NCBI GenBank assembly: GCA_973895155.1
Contig: OZ316899.1
Coordinates: forward strand, 9,300,001-9,364,000
Direction: 5' to 3'
Length of the DNA: 64,000 bases
From: Marsupella aquatica
Lineage: Eukaryota > Marchantiophyta
The notes under the pieces were generated by a model, which searched no databases, was not told the origin of the DNA, and worked only from the letters and a program-made list of their open reading frames with translations. This document shows, piece by piece, positions 22,435 through 33,719 of the stretch. How positions within the stretch are numbered: the stretch's first letter is position 1; each line of letters starts with the position of its first letter. Both the position numbers and the translations under genes were made by a program.

Positions 22435-22995
22435 TGCTTCAGATAGTTCCATGTCGGATTCAGACTCAGACACAAGCTCGTCTGAGGAGGAGGTTCCTCC
22501 ACCCCCTCCTCCAGACCAACCTTGTGCTCGGCCACTAGGGTCCATACCATTTTGGTGTGTGAGATGTAAAGGACATGTGGTCCGACATGCCTAGGAGACT
22601 TGTGAGCACATTGAGAACTATGGTCGCCATGAGGGTGATACACCAGGGTATTTGCCTAGCCACGTAGTAAATATGTCCCTCCTTCATTCCATGAAATTTC
22701 AATAATTAGTCCACAAATGCTAAATTACTTTGCATCTAAAAAACACTACTTCATGTATTGATTTGTGTAAAATCATTGTGTGTTGAAATAGGTGCCTCGT
22801 AGACCCCCACTTCCTCTGGTTGATGATGCTATGTGGTCGGAAGGGTTTCTAGCAAGGGCTAGGGAGTTGCTTGCATCTCCCCCTGTCCATCCACCTCTTA
22901 GCCCCCCTCCTCCTATCCCCACATATGCGCATGTAGACGAGGATGCACCGGTCTCTCGACCCAAGGAAATGGATACTAGGGTCTTGCAAACGTAG
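22435..22995 (+). pseudogene. Acidic/proline-rich exons with a Cys-His knuckle, upstream of the SET region
   Basis: From ATG 22435 the frame reads a Ser/Asp-rich acidic start, a poly-Pro tract, then WCVRCKGHVVRHA followed by an in-frame TAG and ETC: a CX2CX2H-type metal-binding-like motif with a stop inside. An apparent intron (about 22667-22791, ending TAG) separates it from a second exon (VPRRPPLPLVDDAMW...), which ends at 22995. These pieces probably form the N-terminus of the same protein as the SET domain that follows, given orientation and spacing. A frame change and a TAG at 22997 interrupt the join. Confidence 0.5.
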
Positions 22996-23002
22996 ATAGC
23001 AA

Positions 23003-23745
23003 TATGAACCGGTGGAGCAGGTAGAGAATTGGGAGGAGGTGTTACATAGTGATCGACCACCCGGAAACGGAGATTATATTTGTGTTGAGGGCCGGTTTGG
23101 ACTATCTTATCTCACTGGTAGGGCCATCGACATTTGGAAGGACTTTTCTCCTAGTCTCTTCAAATTTCCAGATTTCATTCATACTGATGAACCAGTTGAG
23201 ATATGGGGTTGGCCTTGGATAGTGAAGGCATCCTCTATTGATGCTGATATAGGATATGGTCTATATGCTTTGGAGGACATTGTGACCTCCAAAGCCATGG
23301 AGACGTGGATATGACAAAGAGCACCTTTTCCCTTACATTGGGGTTGTATATAATGCAAAGAGTTGGAAGACTTTGTTGCGTCTGCACCCAAGCTGGGAGG
23401 TGTACGCCTTGAGGATGGACTCAGACCCAAATGAGGTTTTGACTAGGCCATGGCATTGTAGGATGATTGATGGTGACCCTATTTGGAATGGTAATTTAGC
23501 AGGGTACATCAATAGTACAACGGGCAGAGGTAGAGATTTTGAGGCTAATGTAGAGTGGATCCAAATTTTTGGCCCTCGCGATCCTAGAGATCTGTATTTT
23601 GTGAAACATATGGATGACCATATCATGACAGTAGCCATTAGGACTATTAGAGCCGGTGAGGAGATACTGTGTGAGTATGAGTGGGATGCCCCAAATTGTC
23701 CCTACGTTGTCGTCCATGATAGTATGTTGGACTTACATGCATGTA
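23003..23745 (+). pseudogene. SET-domain protein coding region inside a CACTA element
   Basis: The predicted protein has the hallmarks of a SET domain. GYGLYALEDI (from 23252) is the N-terminal G-x-G segment. In a shifted frame LFPYIGVVYN (about 23326-23356) is the substrate-side strand. GNLAGYINSTTG (from 23491) followed by ANVEW is the AdoMet/pseudoknot N-H-S-C-type segment in a degenerate form. GEEILCEYEW (from 23656) is the C-terminal pseudoknot motif. SET domains transfer methyl groups to lysines, usually of histones. Breaks: one frameshift near 23303-23370 and an upstream TAG at 22997. The Asn is kept but the His-Ser-Cys part reads STTG, so activity is doubtful even if repaired. It sits on the same strand as TNP2 and about 160 bp ahead of it. 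Confidence 0.75.
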
Positions 23746-23905
23746 AATCCATTGGATTACTTTTCCACTCTTACATTGGATTAATGAGATTCATGATGAT
23801 TTATATACATATTGATTGTAATGAGATTAATGTTAATGAGATTGCATTGATGCTATATGATAGAACCAATATGTACAATCTGATATTGGGGTCATATCAC
23901 AAGCT

Positions 23906-25142
23906 ATGCGACAACACATTGTTGAGGCCATGGTGGCCAACCATGGGCATGATGGAGGGATGCAGGAGGATGATGTACAACATGAGGGTGATAATCCTAC
24001 TCAAGCACATCTGGATGAGGAGAGGGCCATGGATGAGCTCATGGACCAATTTTATGATGATGATGTTGATATTGGTATGGAGGATATGGGTACAACTAAT
24101 GACAAAACCACACATCCACAACCTTCTAGGGGGCGACAGAACAAGGATTGGGAAGAGGCTCAATGTCATGCTTGTACTCGCATATATTTGATGGTAGCAC
24201 CTTATCTCGGCTCTCCGCAATAATGTTGTTGTTGAATGTGCAGCAAAGACATGGGGCCAACAACCTACTTTTGGATGATGTTTTTCGTACCTTGCATGAT
24301 CATATTTTTCCACCAGGCAATACCATGCCAGCCTCTTGGAAGGGGGCAAAACAAGTGTTGAAGTCCATTGGCCTCAAGTATGTAGTGATACATGCATGTG
24401 TGAATGATTGCATTCTTTTTAGGGGGGAGCATGAGAATGCAACTGCATGTCCTAAGTGTGAGAAGCCACGCTACCATGATGACATGTTGACAAGGAAGGT
24501 GCCTCAAAAGGTTATGCAATACTTTCCTCTCATCCCCCAACTGTGACATCAGTACCGTTGTGCAGAGTTAGCTAAGTGCATGGTATGGCACTCAAAGAAT
24601 CGTTCTGATATGGCTATAGACTCTAGTGCCATGCGGATGATGGTTGACTCTCCTGCCAATCAATTTGTTGAGGGCAGATGGGGGGAGTTCAGCACTGAAC
24701 CATGACATGTTCGACTTGGCTTGGCAGCTGCTGGTATCAGCCCTTTTGCATTGGCGGGTAAAGCAAAACCATATTTAGTATGGCCAGTAGTTTTGACTAA
24801 CTACAATATCCCTCCATGGATGGCCATGAAGAAAGGTCATTTATTGCTCTCCATGATCATCCCGGGTCCTAAGCAAGTAAAAAAGATTGACATCTACTTG
24901 CAACCATTGATTGATGAGCTTTTGCAACTTTGGAGAGGAGTGGATTGTTATGACGGACGTCACAATACAGGAGGTTTACCTTGCGTGTTTACCCTCAAGG
25001 CCATCCTTATGTGGACCATGCATGACCTACCAAGTATGACCTGGTAAACCTTAGCTTATTTCCTTGATGTACTACCTTAAATTTATTGTGCATATATTAA
25101 ACTTATTTCATAATTGGCTGGTTGTATATGGGCTTGGTACAG
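23906..25142 (+). pseudogene. TNP2 transposase N-terminal half, CACTA copy 3
   Basis: An acidic leader (MDELMDQFYDDD) precedes the classical TNP2 zinc segment: KSIGLKYVVIHACVNDC and CPKCEKPRYH, then KVPQKVMQYFPLIPQL. It continues across a stop (24544-24546) into MRMMVDSPANQFVE, and past another stop (24703-24705) into LGLAAAGISPFALAG, WPVVLTNYNIPPWM and IDIYLQPLIDELLQLW. It ends at a GT donor at 25034. The intron 25034-25142 ends in CAG. The intron position matches that in copy 2 (9011-9161). Not translatable as one product. Confidence 0.9.
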
Positions 25143-27100
25143 GGTTTGGGTATACCTCTGGATTGCAAACATCAGGCTATCGAGCTTGCACTTCATGCAT
25201 ACCGGATTTGGAGGGAGTGGCAAGACGCAAGTCAAGTACTTTGCGTAAGATAGTTTACATTGGTCATACCAAATATCTTGTAGCAGACCATCCTTGGAGG
25301 AGTGACCATTTCTTGTATGACACTGATGAGGGCCAACTTGATACTCGTCCTCAACCTCAGCGAAAGGATATAACATATTGGAGAGAGGTATGGGAGAGAG
25401 TTCAAGACCCTGATGGTCCATTATAGTTTCTCCGATGTGGCATGACCCGTTTATCTGCATTGTCACAGTTGCCATATTGGTCAGAGATGCCCATTAATCA
25501 CTGTTGGATGCGATGCACATTGAGGGAAATATGGGGAGTTCATTGATTTGTCATCTATATTGGGAGAAGAACCACAACTGGAGAGACAGTTGTGAGGAGA
25601 TGGGGATGCATGGTCTTTTGGGTTTTTGGCCATCTTTGGATCCCCTGGTGATCCCCCTAGGATCCATCCTCCTTGGGTTTTGACCAGGGCAGAGCGCATA
25701 GAGTTTTGCAGACGGATTGGGTCAATGAGGTTTCCCACAGGTTACGATGCCAGTCTTCATAAGGCATTTGGGGGGGGATGATTCTCCAAAATGGCCATCG
25801 TACCTGAAAACACATGATTACCATCAGTTACTAAAACAATTCATTCTAGTTGCGATTATTGGATTGCGTAGTGAAGAACTTCGTGATGCTCTTTGGTCAT
25901 TGGGAAAGCTTTTGAGATGGATATGTCATAAGGAGGTACCAGAGGATGACATTGTTGCGATGGAGATATTTGGAGTAGAGGTTGTTTGCAAGTTGGAGAA
26001 GGCACTTCCAGCCTCATTCTTTGATGGTCAGGTTCATTTCCTCATACATTTAGTGCGCGAGGTAGCAATTGCAAACCCGATACATTGTCAATGGATGTAT
26101 TGGGTAGAGCGTTACATGGGGGTGATGAAGTCATATGTCTAGGGTGGAAGGTAGCATTGTAGAGCATCATCTTGGAGCAAAGAGTATGTTTTATTGTACA
26201 AACATAGTTGCCACACTAGATCCAAGGGCTCCTGGGGGATGGATAGATGAGGCGGCACGAGAGGCGGACTATGAGGATGATAGACTCATTGGGGCATCAG
26301 GAGAGCGTGGCTTAGGCTCAGCAGAGCGTTTGCAACTTACAACATTTATGTTGTATAACTCACCAGAGGTTGTAGGGGAGTGGAAAAAACATCATGAGGA
26401 GAAGCAAAATAGTCGATGGCCATGGTTGTTTCCCAAGTTTCACCCATACATGGAATCAAAGTTGTTAGAAGTGGATGCCTTAGTGGGTACCGGAGACAGT
26501 ATATTACATTACCCGGCCCACAAGTGACTGATAAGCTTCGTACCTTGGTTCATGGTCCACTGCTTAAAGTCATGACTCGGACGGCAATGTGGTCAAAGGA
26601 GAGACATTTCCGCGTGGAACGACTTGATGAGAAGAGAGCAGCTACACAAGATTGTGGGGTGATGGGTTGGTTCACCCAGGATTCCTAGGGTAGCACGTCG
26701 GACATGAACCCCATTTGCTCCACCGTGGCTCATTATGGGAAGATTGATGAGATCCTGATAGTGAAGTACCATCCACATACTACTTTGGAGGAGGTGGTAT
26801 TTAAGTGCAAATGGTTCAAGATGAATCTTGTAGGCAACAATCAAACATGTGAAGATGATGCATGCGGATTTACCCGTTTGAAGACAATTGCAAATAGTGT
26901 CATTAGTTCCAATTGGAGGTCTTCAGATCCCTTTGCCTTCCCACATCACCTTGAGCAGTGCTTTTACCTACCCTATCGAGATGACCCACAATGGTCCATT
27001 GTCATGCCTTATATCCCTAGATCACGGTCTATAGTCCAAGAGAGACCCAATGTCGTTGTAGTGGAAGACAACATCCCTGACCCTCCACAAGCTAGTTAGT
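25143..27100 (+). pseudogene. TNP2 C-terminal half with DUF4218 and DUF4216, CACTA copy 3
   Basis: It starts GFGYTSGLQTSGYRACTSC, then YIGHTKYL. A TAG at 25424-25426 falls at exactly the same place as in copy 2. DUF4218 follows at about 25985-26230, with FFDGQVHFLIHLVREVA, WMYWVERYMG and GSIVEHHLGAKSMFYC; a frame change at about 26140 splits it. The DUF4216-like end is at 26704-27099, with VVFKCKWFKMNLVG and DPFAFPHHLEQCFYLPY. Further stops and frame changes are at about 25500-25760, 26524 and 26686. DUF4218 and DUF4216 are normal TNP2 companions in plant CACTA elements. Confidence 0.9.
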
Positions 27101-27289
27101 ATATTTTGTATGTAGCTAGGGCCCCCCGCAACCACCACCTTCATGCTTTTTTTAATCGGCAATATAAAAATTGGCATCATCACTTCTTTAATTGTCATGG
27201 TATGCGCATGCCCAAAATCTACTGGTTATATAAGTGTCCCTACCTTATATACCCTTCCTAAGAACCCCCCCACCTTATGTTGCATTGAC

Positions 27290-27843
27290 TATCCCATGAA
27301 AAAACCATCGGATTTCCATCGAACCTCCTACAGAAAAAACCAACATTTCTTATACTCCCAACTATGGACCATTCCATATAAAATGCATTGGACACATGTT
27401 TCCGATCCTCTCTACAATGGACCACTTCTCCTCCTTTGTCGATGAGGTATCCAATCCAATATCCGACGGACAATGTCCAACATAAACTCCTACGCACAAA
27501 CTATGCGATCCTAAAAACAACGGACACATTTCTCCAATCCATGTTGTATTGGTCTTAGTCCGATACAATTACAAACGCAAACATGTTGCGATGCATTAAA
27601 GTTTAGACATATTATGCTGTCAGGGCGACACATTTTCCGATATGTTTAGTGTCTGAAAATTTCCGATACAAATAACATGGGACAATGTATGCAATGTGTT
27701 TTACATCGGAATGGCCAGATCCAATGGGAGCAGGATCAGACAATACGTTGCAGGACACATCGGATATTGTCCAAAGTCTTCAAAATTGGACAGGTGAAGT
27801 TTGGCTCAAAAGGAGTATCAGAAAACCACCAAAAATGTACTAG
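27290..27843 (+). repeat. CACTA copy 3 subterminal array and 3' terminus
   Basis: CCGAT/ATCGG/TCCGATACAA motifs recur many times in both orientations. The last 14 bases are identical to the termini at 8592 and 11593. The three bases after it (AGG) would be half of a 3-bp target duplication; the other half is not located. Confidence 0.75.
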
Positions 27844-28096
27844 TGAGGGCCTGCCTAGAACCTTCAAAAAAAATCTTAGCCTAAATTACAAACTCTAAGG
27901 ATCTGATCTCCTATCTAATCTGCTAATCTACTCTTAAGTTTATCATAGTTTAACCTAATGAAAATTTCTTACTCTACTTTACTGAAGAGAGTTTACTTCA
28001 GCTTCACTTCTACTTCTCACTCATTTACAGGCTATAATATGCTTACTTAGAACAAAAAAAGAAAAATCTAACCTAAAACTAATTTAACCCACTGAC

Positions 28097-29119
28097 TCAG
28101 CAGCCCACAATAACCCTCAGGAAATCAATCAATTGGCCAATGTGTGGGTTAGTACACTGATTCCTGAAAAACCCATTCTTAGTGGATGGCCCCAAAAATG
28201 ATTTAAACTGGTTATCCGGTAGTGTCTTCCTCTGCTCTACTTTGGTCTTCTTCCCTTTGGGTAGAGCAAAGACAGTCTTGATTGGTGCAAGTGACAATTC
28301 CAACACCATCCCATATAGCAGGGTTGTGTTAGAAGAAGCCTCCCACCATCTGACAAAGTCTAATAGATCCTTGTCGGGTATATCCACCAACCTCCTAGGC
28401 AATCTGACGAATCCCTCCAATCCGGTACTATCCATGTACCTTGAATACTTATTATCTTGGATAGTATTGACAACATCATCCTCATCCCTTGCAAGCTGTA
28501 GTTGTAAATCAATGGGTAATTTGTCTGCCCATCTTGCCATAAACTTGTCTTCAACCGCCCCATCCCAAACTGGCACGATCTTGATTCTGGCTGGCCTCTC
28601 AAACCTGGTCCACTTAGCCTATGTGGCTGATGCCGAACTACCCTTGTGCTTCATCTATTTGGTAGCTAGCTGAGCTTTCTCCAAGCAATTAAGAATGGCT
28701 GCCCTAGTCCAGGCCGAAGTGTGACCTTTCAATTCCCACAATGGCTGTCCAACATTCTTAATTGCTTCCAAAATCCTAACAATGCAATTCTCCTTGATTA
28801 GCAATTTGTCAAGCTCAGTGCTTGTTGGTGTCCACAAAAACTTCTCTAATACCTCCTCAGCTCCCACAAATGCAATTTTGTGAATCCCCCACAATTGCAC
28901 AAGCTCCGTTTGTTCTCTAACTGCTCGCTCTGGCTCCACATCTTTGTAGGTTGGTATGAGTTGTCGTGCTTCTTCAAGCAAGCAACCCCACAAATTTCCT
29001 GCCTGATTGACAATGTTCATTCCATTGATTGATATGAAGTTCTCGCAATCCTTCCACCCAAATACTTGTCCACAACTGACAGTCGATCTGCTTCCCAAAA
29101 TTGATGATGCGTGAACCAA
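28097..29119 (-). pseudogene. Diverged homologue of the gypsy 3' accessory ORF
   Basis: One minus-strand frame, starting ATG 29119, is broken by stops near 28657 and 28620 and resumes to 28097. It aligns colinearly with residues about 90-400 of the ORF at 3176. Shared words include LWGCL, FLWTPTS-LD-LL, EAIKN--LWELKG, GLEGFVRLP and the near-identical TKVEQRKTLPD with GPSTKNGFFRNQCTNPHIG and IDFLRV. About 45% of residues agree in the first block by eye. No pol lies next to it. The left flank is 250 bp of unassigned sequence and then the CACTA copy 3 terminus. Function unknown. Confidence 0.75.
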
Positions 29120-29634
29120 GAATGAACAATAACTAGCAAAGGATCAGTCCCCACCCCTTACAAAGCCGCCACTTAGTTGTTCTTAGAGTGAAGCCACAAA
29201 TTAGGTCGGAACCCTAATCTGTGGTCATCGTCTGCCGTTGATCTCTTGCTTGCCCCTAAACTCTGGCTACATGTTTCATAATTGGCTCAGGAGCTCTCCA
29301 TTATTACTTTAGTTACTACTATTATATGCATAATATTATTTACAAAACAAACTCAAGTTCCCAACTTTAGTTAGTTTGGCCTTACTAGGGTTAGTTGACT
29401 CTTGGTTAGTTTAAGATAAGATCCACTTATTTAAGCTCACACATCTTAGTCCCCCTTGGGGGGTATAGGTTGGAGGGAGAACATTATCTCCCTTATTCTT
29501 CACATTTACTCTCACATGCGTGGTATGGATCCTTCAAGAGTTTCACTAGGAGTGTCTCGTCAGTGTAGCATGTGATTGAGTGTCTCTCTCATGTTTTGCA
29601 TTACTGTCTAGTCTGAAGCTGATGGTTTCTTACA
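29120..29634. other. Unassigned intergenic stretch
   Basis: No coding sequence, terminal repeat or tandem array is recognisable in this half kilobase. Confidence 0.4.
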
Positions 29635-31127
29635 TGGTGTCAAGTGGTGGACCTAGCCACCCAATGCCCTCACCAATCCCAACACCCACGCCTAAGTGCC
29701 CTTGGTGCCCAAATGCCTCCATGGAACCCCTTGAGCAAGCAACTTGATGCCTCTTGCACCCCTACAGTCACTCCCATGCGAAGCCACACTTGCTCCCTAA
29801 CATGACCGTCGCTCAATGGTCCTCATTGTCTGCACAAGCAACCAAGCACCCCGACAAGTACCCAAAGGATCTAGACACTCCAAGAGTAGCATCCTAACTG
29901 AAGCTCAACAAACTTGGTAAGTAGGTCTGCAAATAGAACCTCCTCAGCCCGCATGGCCCTGCCATAAGTTGGAGCCAAAACCAACACCCATTGTTTGTCC
30001 TGAATAGCCCCTCTTTGGGTGCAGACTGTGCTCCCCCACATTCCTATTTGGTTGACTGCCCTCCCCCAGGACATGCTCATAGCCCAAGTAGCGTAGTTTG
30101 TCCCAAAGCTTGTCCTAAAATATCGGGACCAGATTGGCCCTGACTCTAGCAACCAACTTGTGGTTCTCACTCAACTTATAGCCTAGGGCCAAGTGCATTT
30201 GGAACTCAACCTCCATATCTACTTGGCCTTGCCTCCCCAATGCAAGCTCCCATTGGAAATTGAACGCAATGTGGCTGCTATTTTGGCATGATTTGGCAAG
30301 TAGGCAAGATAGCCCTGGCAAACCCCCAAGAATCCATGGCACTCCCAGACCCAATTGAGCTCAGGAGGATGTTATCCTCCTTGAGAGCTTTCCATGCACC
30401 CAAGAAGCCTTCCAATGGTCTTCCCATTGAGAAATTATTGTCGTTTCCGTTTGGCGTCTCCCCTTGGTGTTGCGATCGCCGCGACTCACAACTTGGGCTT
30501 GCCCTTGGGTCCCAAGGAGACACCACTCCATATGCTTTTGGAGACCTGCCACCCTTGGACCTACTTTGGTCCCCAAATTTTGGCCCCCTACCTGAACCCC
30601 AACCTGCACGCATGGGCACACAACTAACTTGCTATGCCCATAACTTTTTAGTTAGGCATCCGTAGGCAGAGCGCCTTAGCCCGTTCTGATTGGGCCAACC
30701 CAGTGCTCATGCCTAGGCCCTCAGAACCTGCCATCACTCAGGTGTCACGGGAAACCGCACTTGGGCCACGCCGTAACTCATGACAAGCGTCCCTTGCGCA
30801 TGAAGTAAAGTCCGTTAGTCTTGGGCCCAAGAGGAGCTCTCACTCAAGCCCTTGGAACTCAAAGTCCATCTAGGGGTCCGGAAAGTCCACCTTGGGCCCG
30901 ACCTCTTTCCATGACCCGACTAGCCTCAAGCTAGTCTAAGTCCTTAATGTGCGCCACCAGCTTAGCGCCTTGCCTTCGCTAGTGCAGCGCCTCATAGCCT
31001 GCTAGTCTCCCTATACTTAGTCCTCACGGGATGACCATTCCAGGGCTTGGACCATAGAGGGGCTTGGCGTTGGAGTCAGCAATGCTGGAGCTAAGCTTTA
31101 AGGTAGTCGGGTTCCGCGACTTATTTC
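29635..31127 (-). repeat. LTR-like repeat related to the chromovirus LTR at 51.2-54.1 kb
   Basis: Long colinear similarity to 51229-52229 and, after the insertion there, to 54005-54116. It begins TGGTGTCAAGTGGTGGACC (compare TGTGGCTAGTGGTGGACC). It ends around TTCCGCGACTTA (compare GAGTTCCGCAACTTTCA). It has about 380 bp (29880-30270) that the other copy lacks. ORFs within it are chance frames on GC-richer repeat DNA. Confidence 0.65.
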
Positions 31128-31725
31128 CCTGGGGGCCAAGGGCAAGCCCAAGTCGTAAATTGCAACGGTTGTGACACTAAGAAGAAACGCCAAACGGAAA
31201 TGACAATAAATTCTCAATGGGAAGTCCATTGGAGGATTTATTGGATACATTGGAAATCTCTTGAGAAGGAATATATCATGTTGAGCTGAACTGGGTCTGG
31301 GGGTGCCTTTGGTCCTTGAGGTTTGCAGGGGCTATCTTGCCCGCTTGCCAAAATAGCAACCAAGCCGCCTTTGATTCCCACGGGAGCTTGCGTTGGGGAG
31401 GAAATACAAAGTAGGATTGCATGTTAAAGTCCAAGTGCATTTTTTCCTAGACTCTCAGTTGAGTAGGAGCATTAGAAATGGTTGCTAGAGTTGGGGCCAA
31501 TCTTGTCTCGATGTTTGGGACAAGCTAGCTAACTTGGGCCATGAGCATGTCCTAGAGGCAGGGCAGTATGCCTGTGATAGATAGAAAGTGGGGAAGCTCA
31601 TGAGGCACTCGGAAGAGGGGCTGTTTTGGATGAACTGTGGATGCCGACCATGACATTGGCTTATGGCAAGATCACGTGGTCCTGGGAGGTTCTATTCACT
31701 GACCTACTTACTGATAACTATTGAG
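31128..31725 (+). repeat. Inverted partial copy of the adjacent LTR-like repeat
   Basis: This segment is the reverse complement of about 30520 down to 29890. Matching landmarks are GGGCAAGCCCAAG, ACGCCAAACGGAAA, TTCTCAATGGGAAG, GGGGCTATCTTGCC and AGGTTCTATTC-CTGACCTACTTAC. Together with 29635-31127 it forms a head-to-head arrangement around about 600 bp. Confidence 0.65.
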
Positions 31726-32450
31726 CTTGAGGCAAGACAATGGTCTTGGGAATACTCAATCATGATGGATTACTTATTGATATGTTTGGTTGCTTGTGTA
31801 GTGAGGAGTGTGTAGTGAGGAGTGCTTGCAACGGTCGTGTTAGGGAGCGAGTGCGACATCGTATGGGAGTTGCCACTGGTGGGAATAGAGGCCCCGTGTT
31901 GCTTAAGGAGTTTTGTGTAAGCATTTGGGCACCAAGGGTACTTAGACCAGAACACTGGATGGGTGAAGGCGCTGTGTGGCAAGGTTCACCACTCCATGGT
32001 GTTGCGGTGCTCCTGCGCTTCTTTGCGGCTAGGGGCTACAATGCTTGCGTGGTCCATGTATTGCGTACTTATCTTCAATCGGCCTACTTCTCACGACCAA
32101 CCACTGTGTCCGCAAGGTATTCAGTGAACCTGAACGGTGTGGTAAACCCTTTCACAAGAAAATTGTTGTACGGAGTGGGCCCAAAGGTCCATTGGGAGGG
32201 AATCTGAAACTTTCGGTCCACTAGGAGAGTTTATGCATCTTTTGGTTGGTCAGTTAGGTAGAAAAGTTACGTTTGGAGGTACATTACATATATCTCTCCA
32301 TTACAAAGTGGAAAACTATTTTTTGGTCTTTGCTCCCTCTCCTTAGGGTCTCTCCCAATAATGTTGAGTGTACCATCTCTCCCAATAATGATTGAGTGTA
32401 GGTTGTACCCTGTACTGCTTTACATATGTACTCATCCTAATCCATAATAC
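31726..32450 (+). repeat. Dispersed repeat, carries a 155-codon ORF
   Basis: The 32090-32330 part is similar to the reverse complement of 38470-38760: AACCACTGTGTCCGCAAGG, GTGTGGTAAACC-TTTCACAAGAA, then AAAAGTTACGTTTGGAGG and TATATCTCTC. The ORF 31740-32207 (VSIWAPRVLRPEHWMGEG) matches no family I know and overlaps the repeat, so it is probably not a host gene. Confidence 0.5.
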
Positions 32451-33300
32451 AAGGTTGCGCCTTTTATGAAGTGGTCGTCATTCCAATTTGCAGTGTCCAA
32501 AAAACATTAATCATGTCAAAGAGAAGGAATAAAAGTTATATTAAATTTAGTGTGCACCAAAATAATAATAAATACATTCCAAACAAACGGGGAATTAAAT
32601 GGAGACACAAAAGTAGGGAGCCAATGCTAGAACCAATGGGGCACACAAAACAAGAGAGTGAATGTACATGCATGAGTATCAAGGAGGTGTACACATGAAA
32701 TACAAAAGTACATAATATATATGATACTATATATTATTGTAAGTATTACAATATTGTAAAATATAATAATGATAGTAATTTAATTAAAATAGGTTAATTA
32801 AAAATAGATTAGATTACAAAGACCATATCAAAAGCTATAATAAAATGTTACTTTTTTATTATAGTAGTCATTCAAATTTGCAATATCCCAAAAATGAAAA
32901 ACATGAAAGAATGATTTCTTTTGTGAATGAAAATGGAGAGCAATGTTTCCAAGCAAAAAATGAATTTAATTAGTACAAAGAAAATAAGGAGGGTCTCTAG
33001 CAATGCAAGAGTATCAAGGAGACCTCCCTTTACCATGTACCACTATAATCCTGATCCGGTTCCTTTACAAACTAAAAAAATGTGACAATCAATCTTGAAT
33101 GTTCATCAAAACATAATTTTTTACACACTTTAAGATCCATCCATACACCCCTTCTAAAAATAAGTTCCTGCCCAAGCTACCCTTTAACCTTCCCATACCT
33201 GCCACAATTGAAAACATTAATCAAATTTTAATTACATTTATTAATATATAAATAATTATAATTTTTTTGAAATAATTTCAAATATAAATAAAATATAGAT
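32451..33300. other. AT-rich non-coding DNA
   Basis: Strongly AT-rich with short poly-A/T runs and no supported gene. Nothing else is recognisable. Confidence 0.5.
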
Positions 33301-33705
33301 AAAATATTTTCTCATTTTGACATTTTTTTTTCATATTAAGATCTTCTCACCTCAAGATCTTTGCTCATCTTGACATATTTTTCTCACCTCAACATATATA
33401 TTATATTTGTCTCATTTTGCCATATTTTTCTCACCTGGTCATCTTTATCTCACCACAACATCTTTCTTCACCTTCAACATTTTTTCCTCATATTGACATC
33501 TTTTTCTCATCTCATCATCTTTTCTCTCCTTGACTTATTTTTCTCACCTCTGAATGTTTTTCTCTAATATGACATCTTTTTCTCACCTTGCTATATTTTC
33601 TTTCCTTGACATATTTTTCTCAGCTCGAAATGTTTTTCTCTTATCGACATCTTTTCTCACCTTGATATATTTTCTCACCTCAACATGCATCATTTGTGCA
33701 ATGCA
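33301..33705. repeat. Degenerate minisatellite, unit about 20-27 bp
   Basis: Imperfect copies of TTTTTCTCACCTCAACATAT and TTTTTCTCACCTTGACATCT follow one another throughout. It ends at TTGTGCAATGCACAGGTA. The ORF over it is simply the repeat in translation. Confidence 0.8.
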
Positions 33706-33719
33706 CAGGTATCAGGCCC

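Larger units (their letters stand above)
21490..27843 (+). mobile_element. CACTA transposon copy 3 with SET-domain and TNP2 coding regions
   Basis: The right end is the terminus AAAATGTACTAGTG (27830-27843), preceded by a dense ATCGG/CCGAT array (27290-27820). TNP2 coding sequence lies at about 23906-27100. The left end is not resolved. Subterminal-like motifs (ATTGGA, CCGAT, ATCGG) occur at 21490-21720, but no clean CACTAGTACATTTT is found there. The stretch 21720-22430 has no recognised coding sequence and probably holds leader and intron. Confidence 0.7.

Noticed and set aside
22741-22760. AACACTACTTCATG as the 5' end of CACTA copy 3
   Set aside because: Only CACTA matches; the following bases differ from the CACTAGTACATTTT terminus, and it lies inside the likely intron of the SET gene.
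30288-30665. Overlapping ORFs of 80-125 codons on both strands
   Set aside because: They lie in the LTR-like repeat also found at 51 kb; frames are not conserved between the copies.
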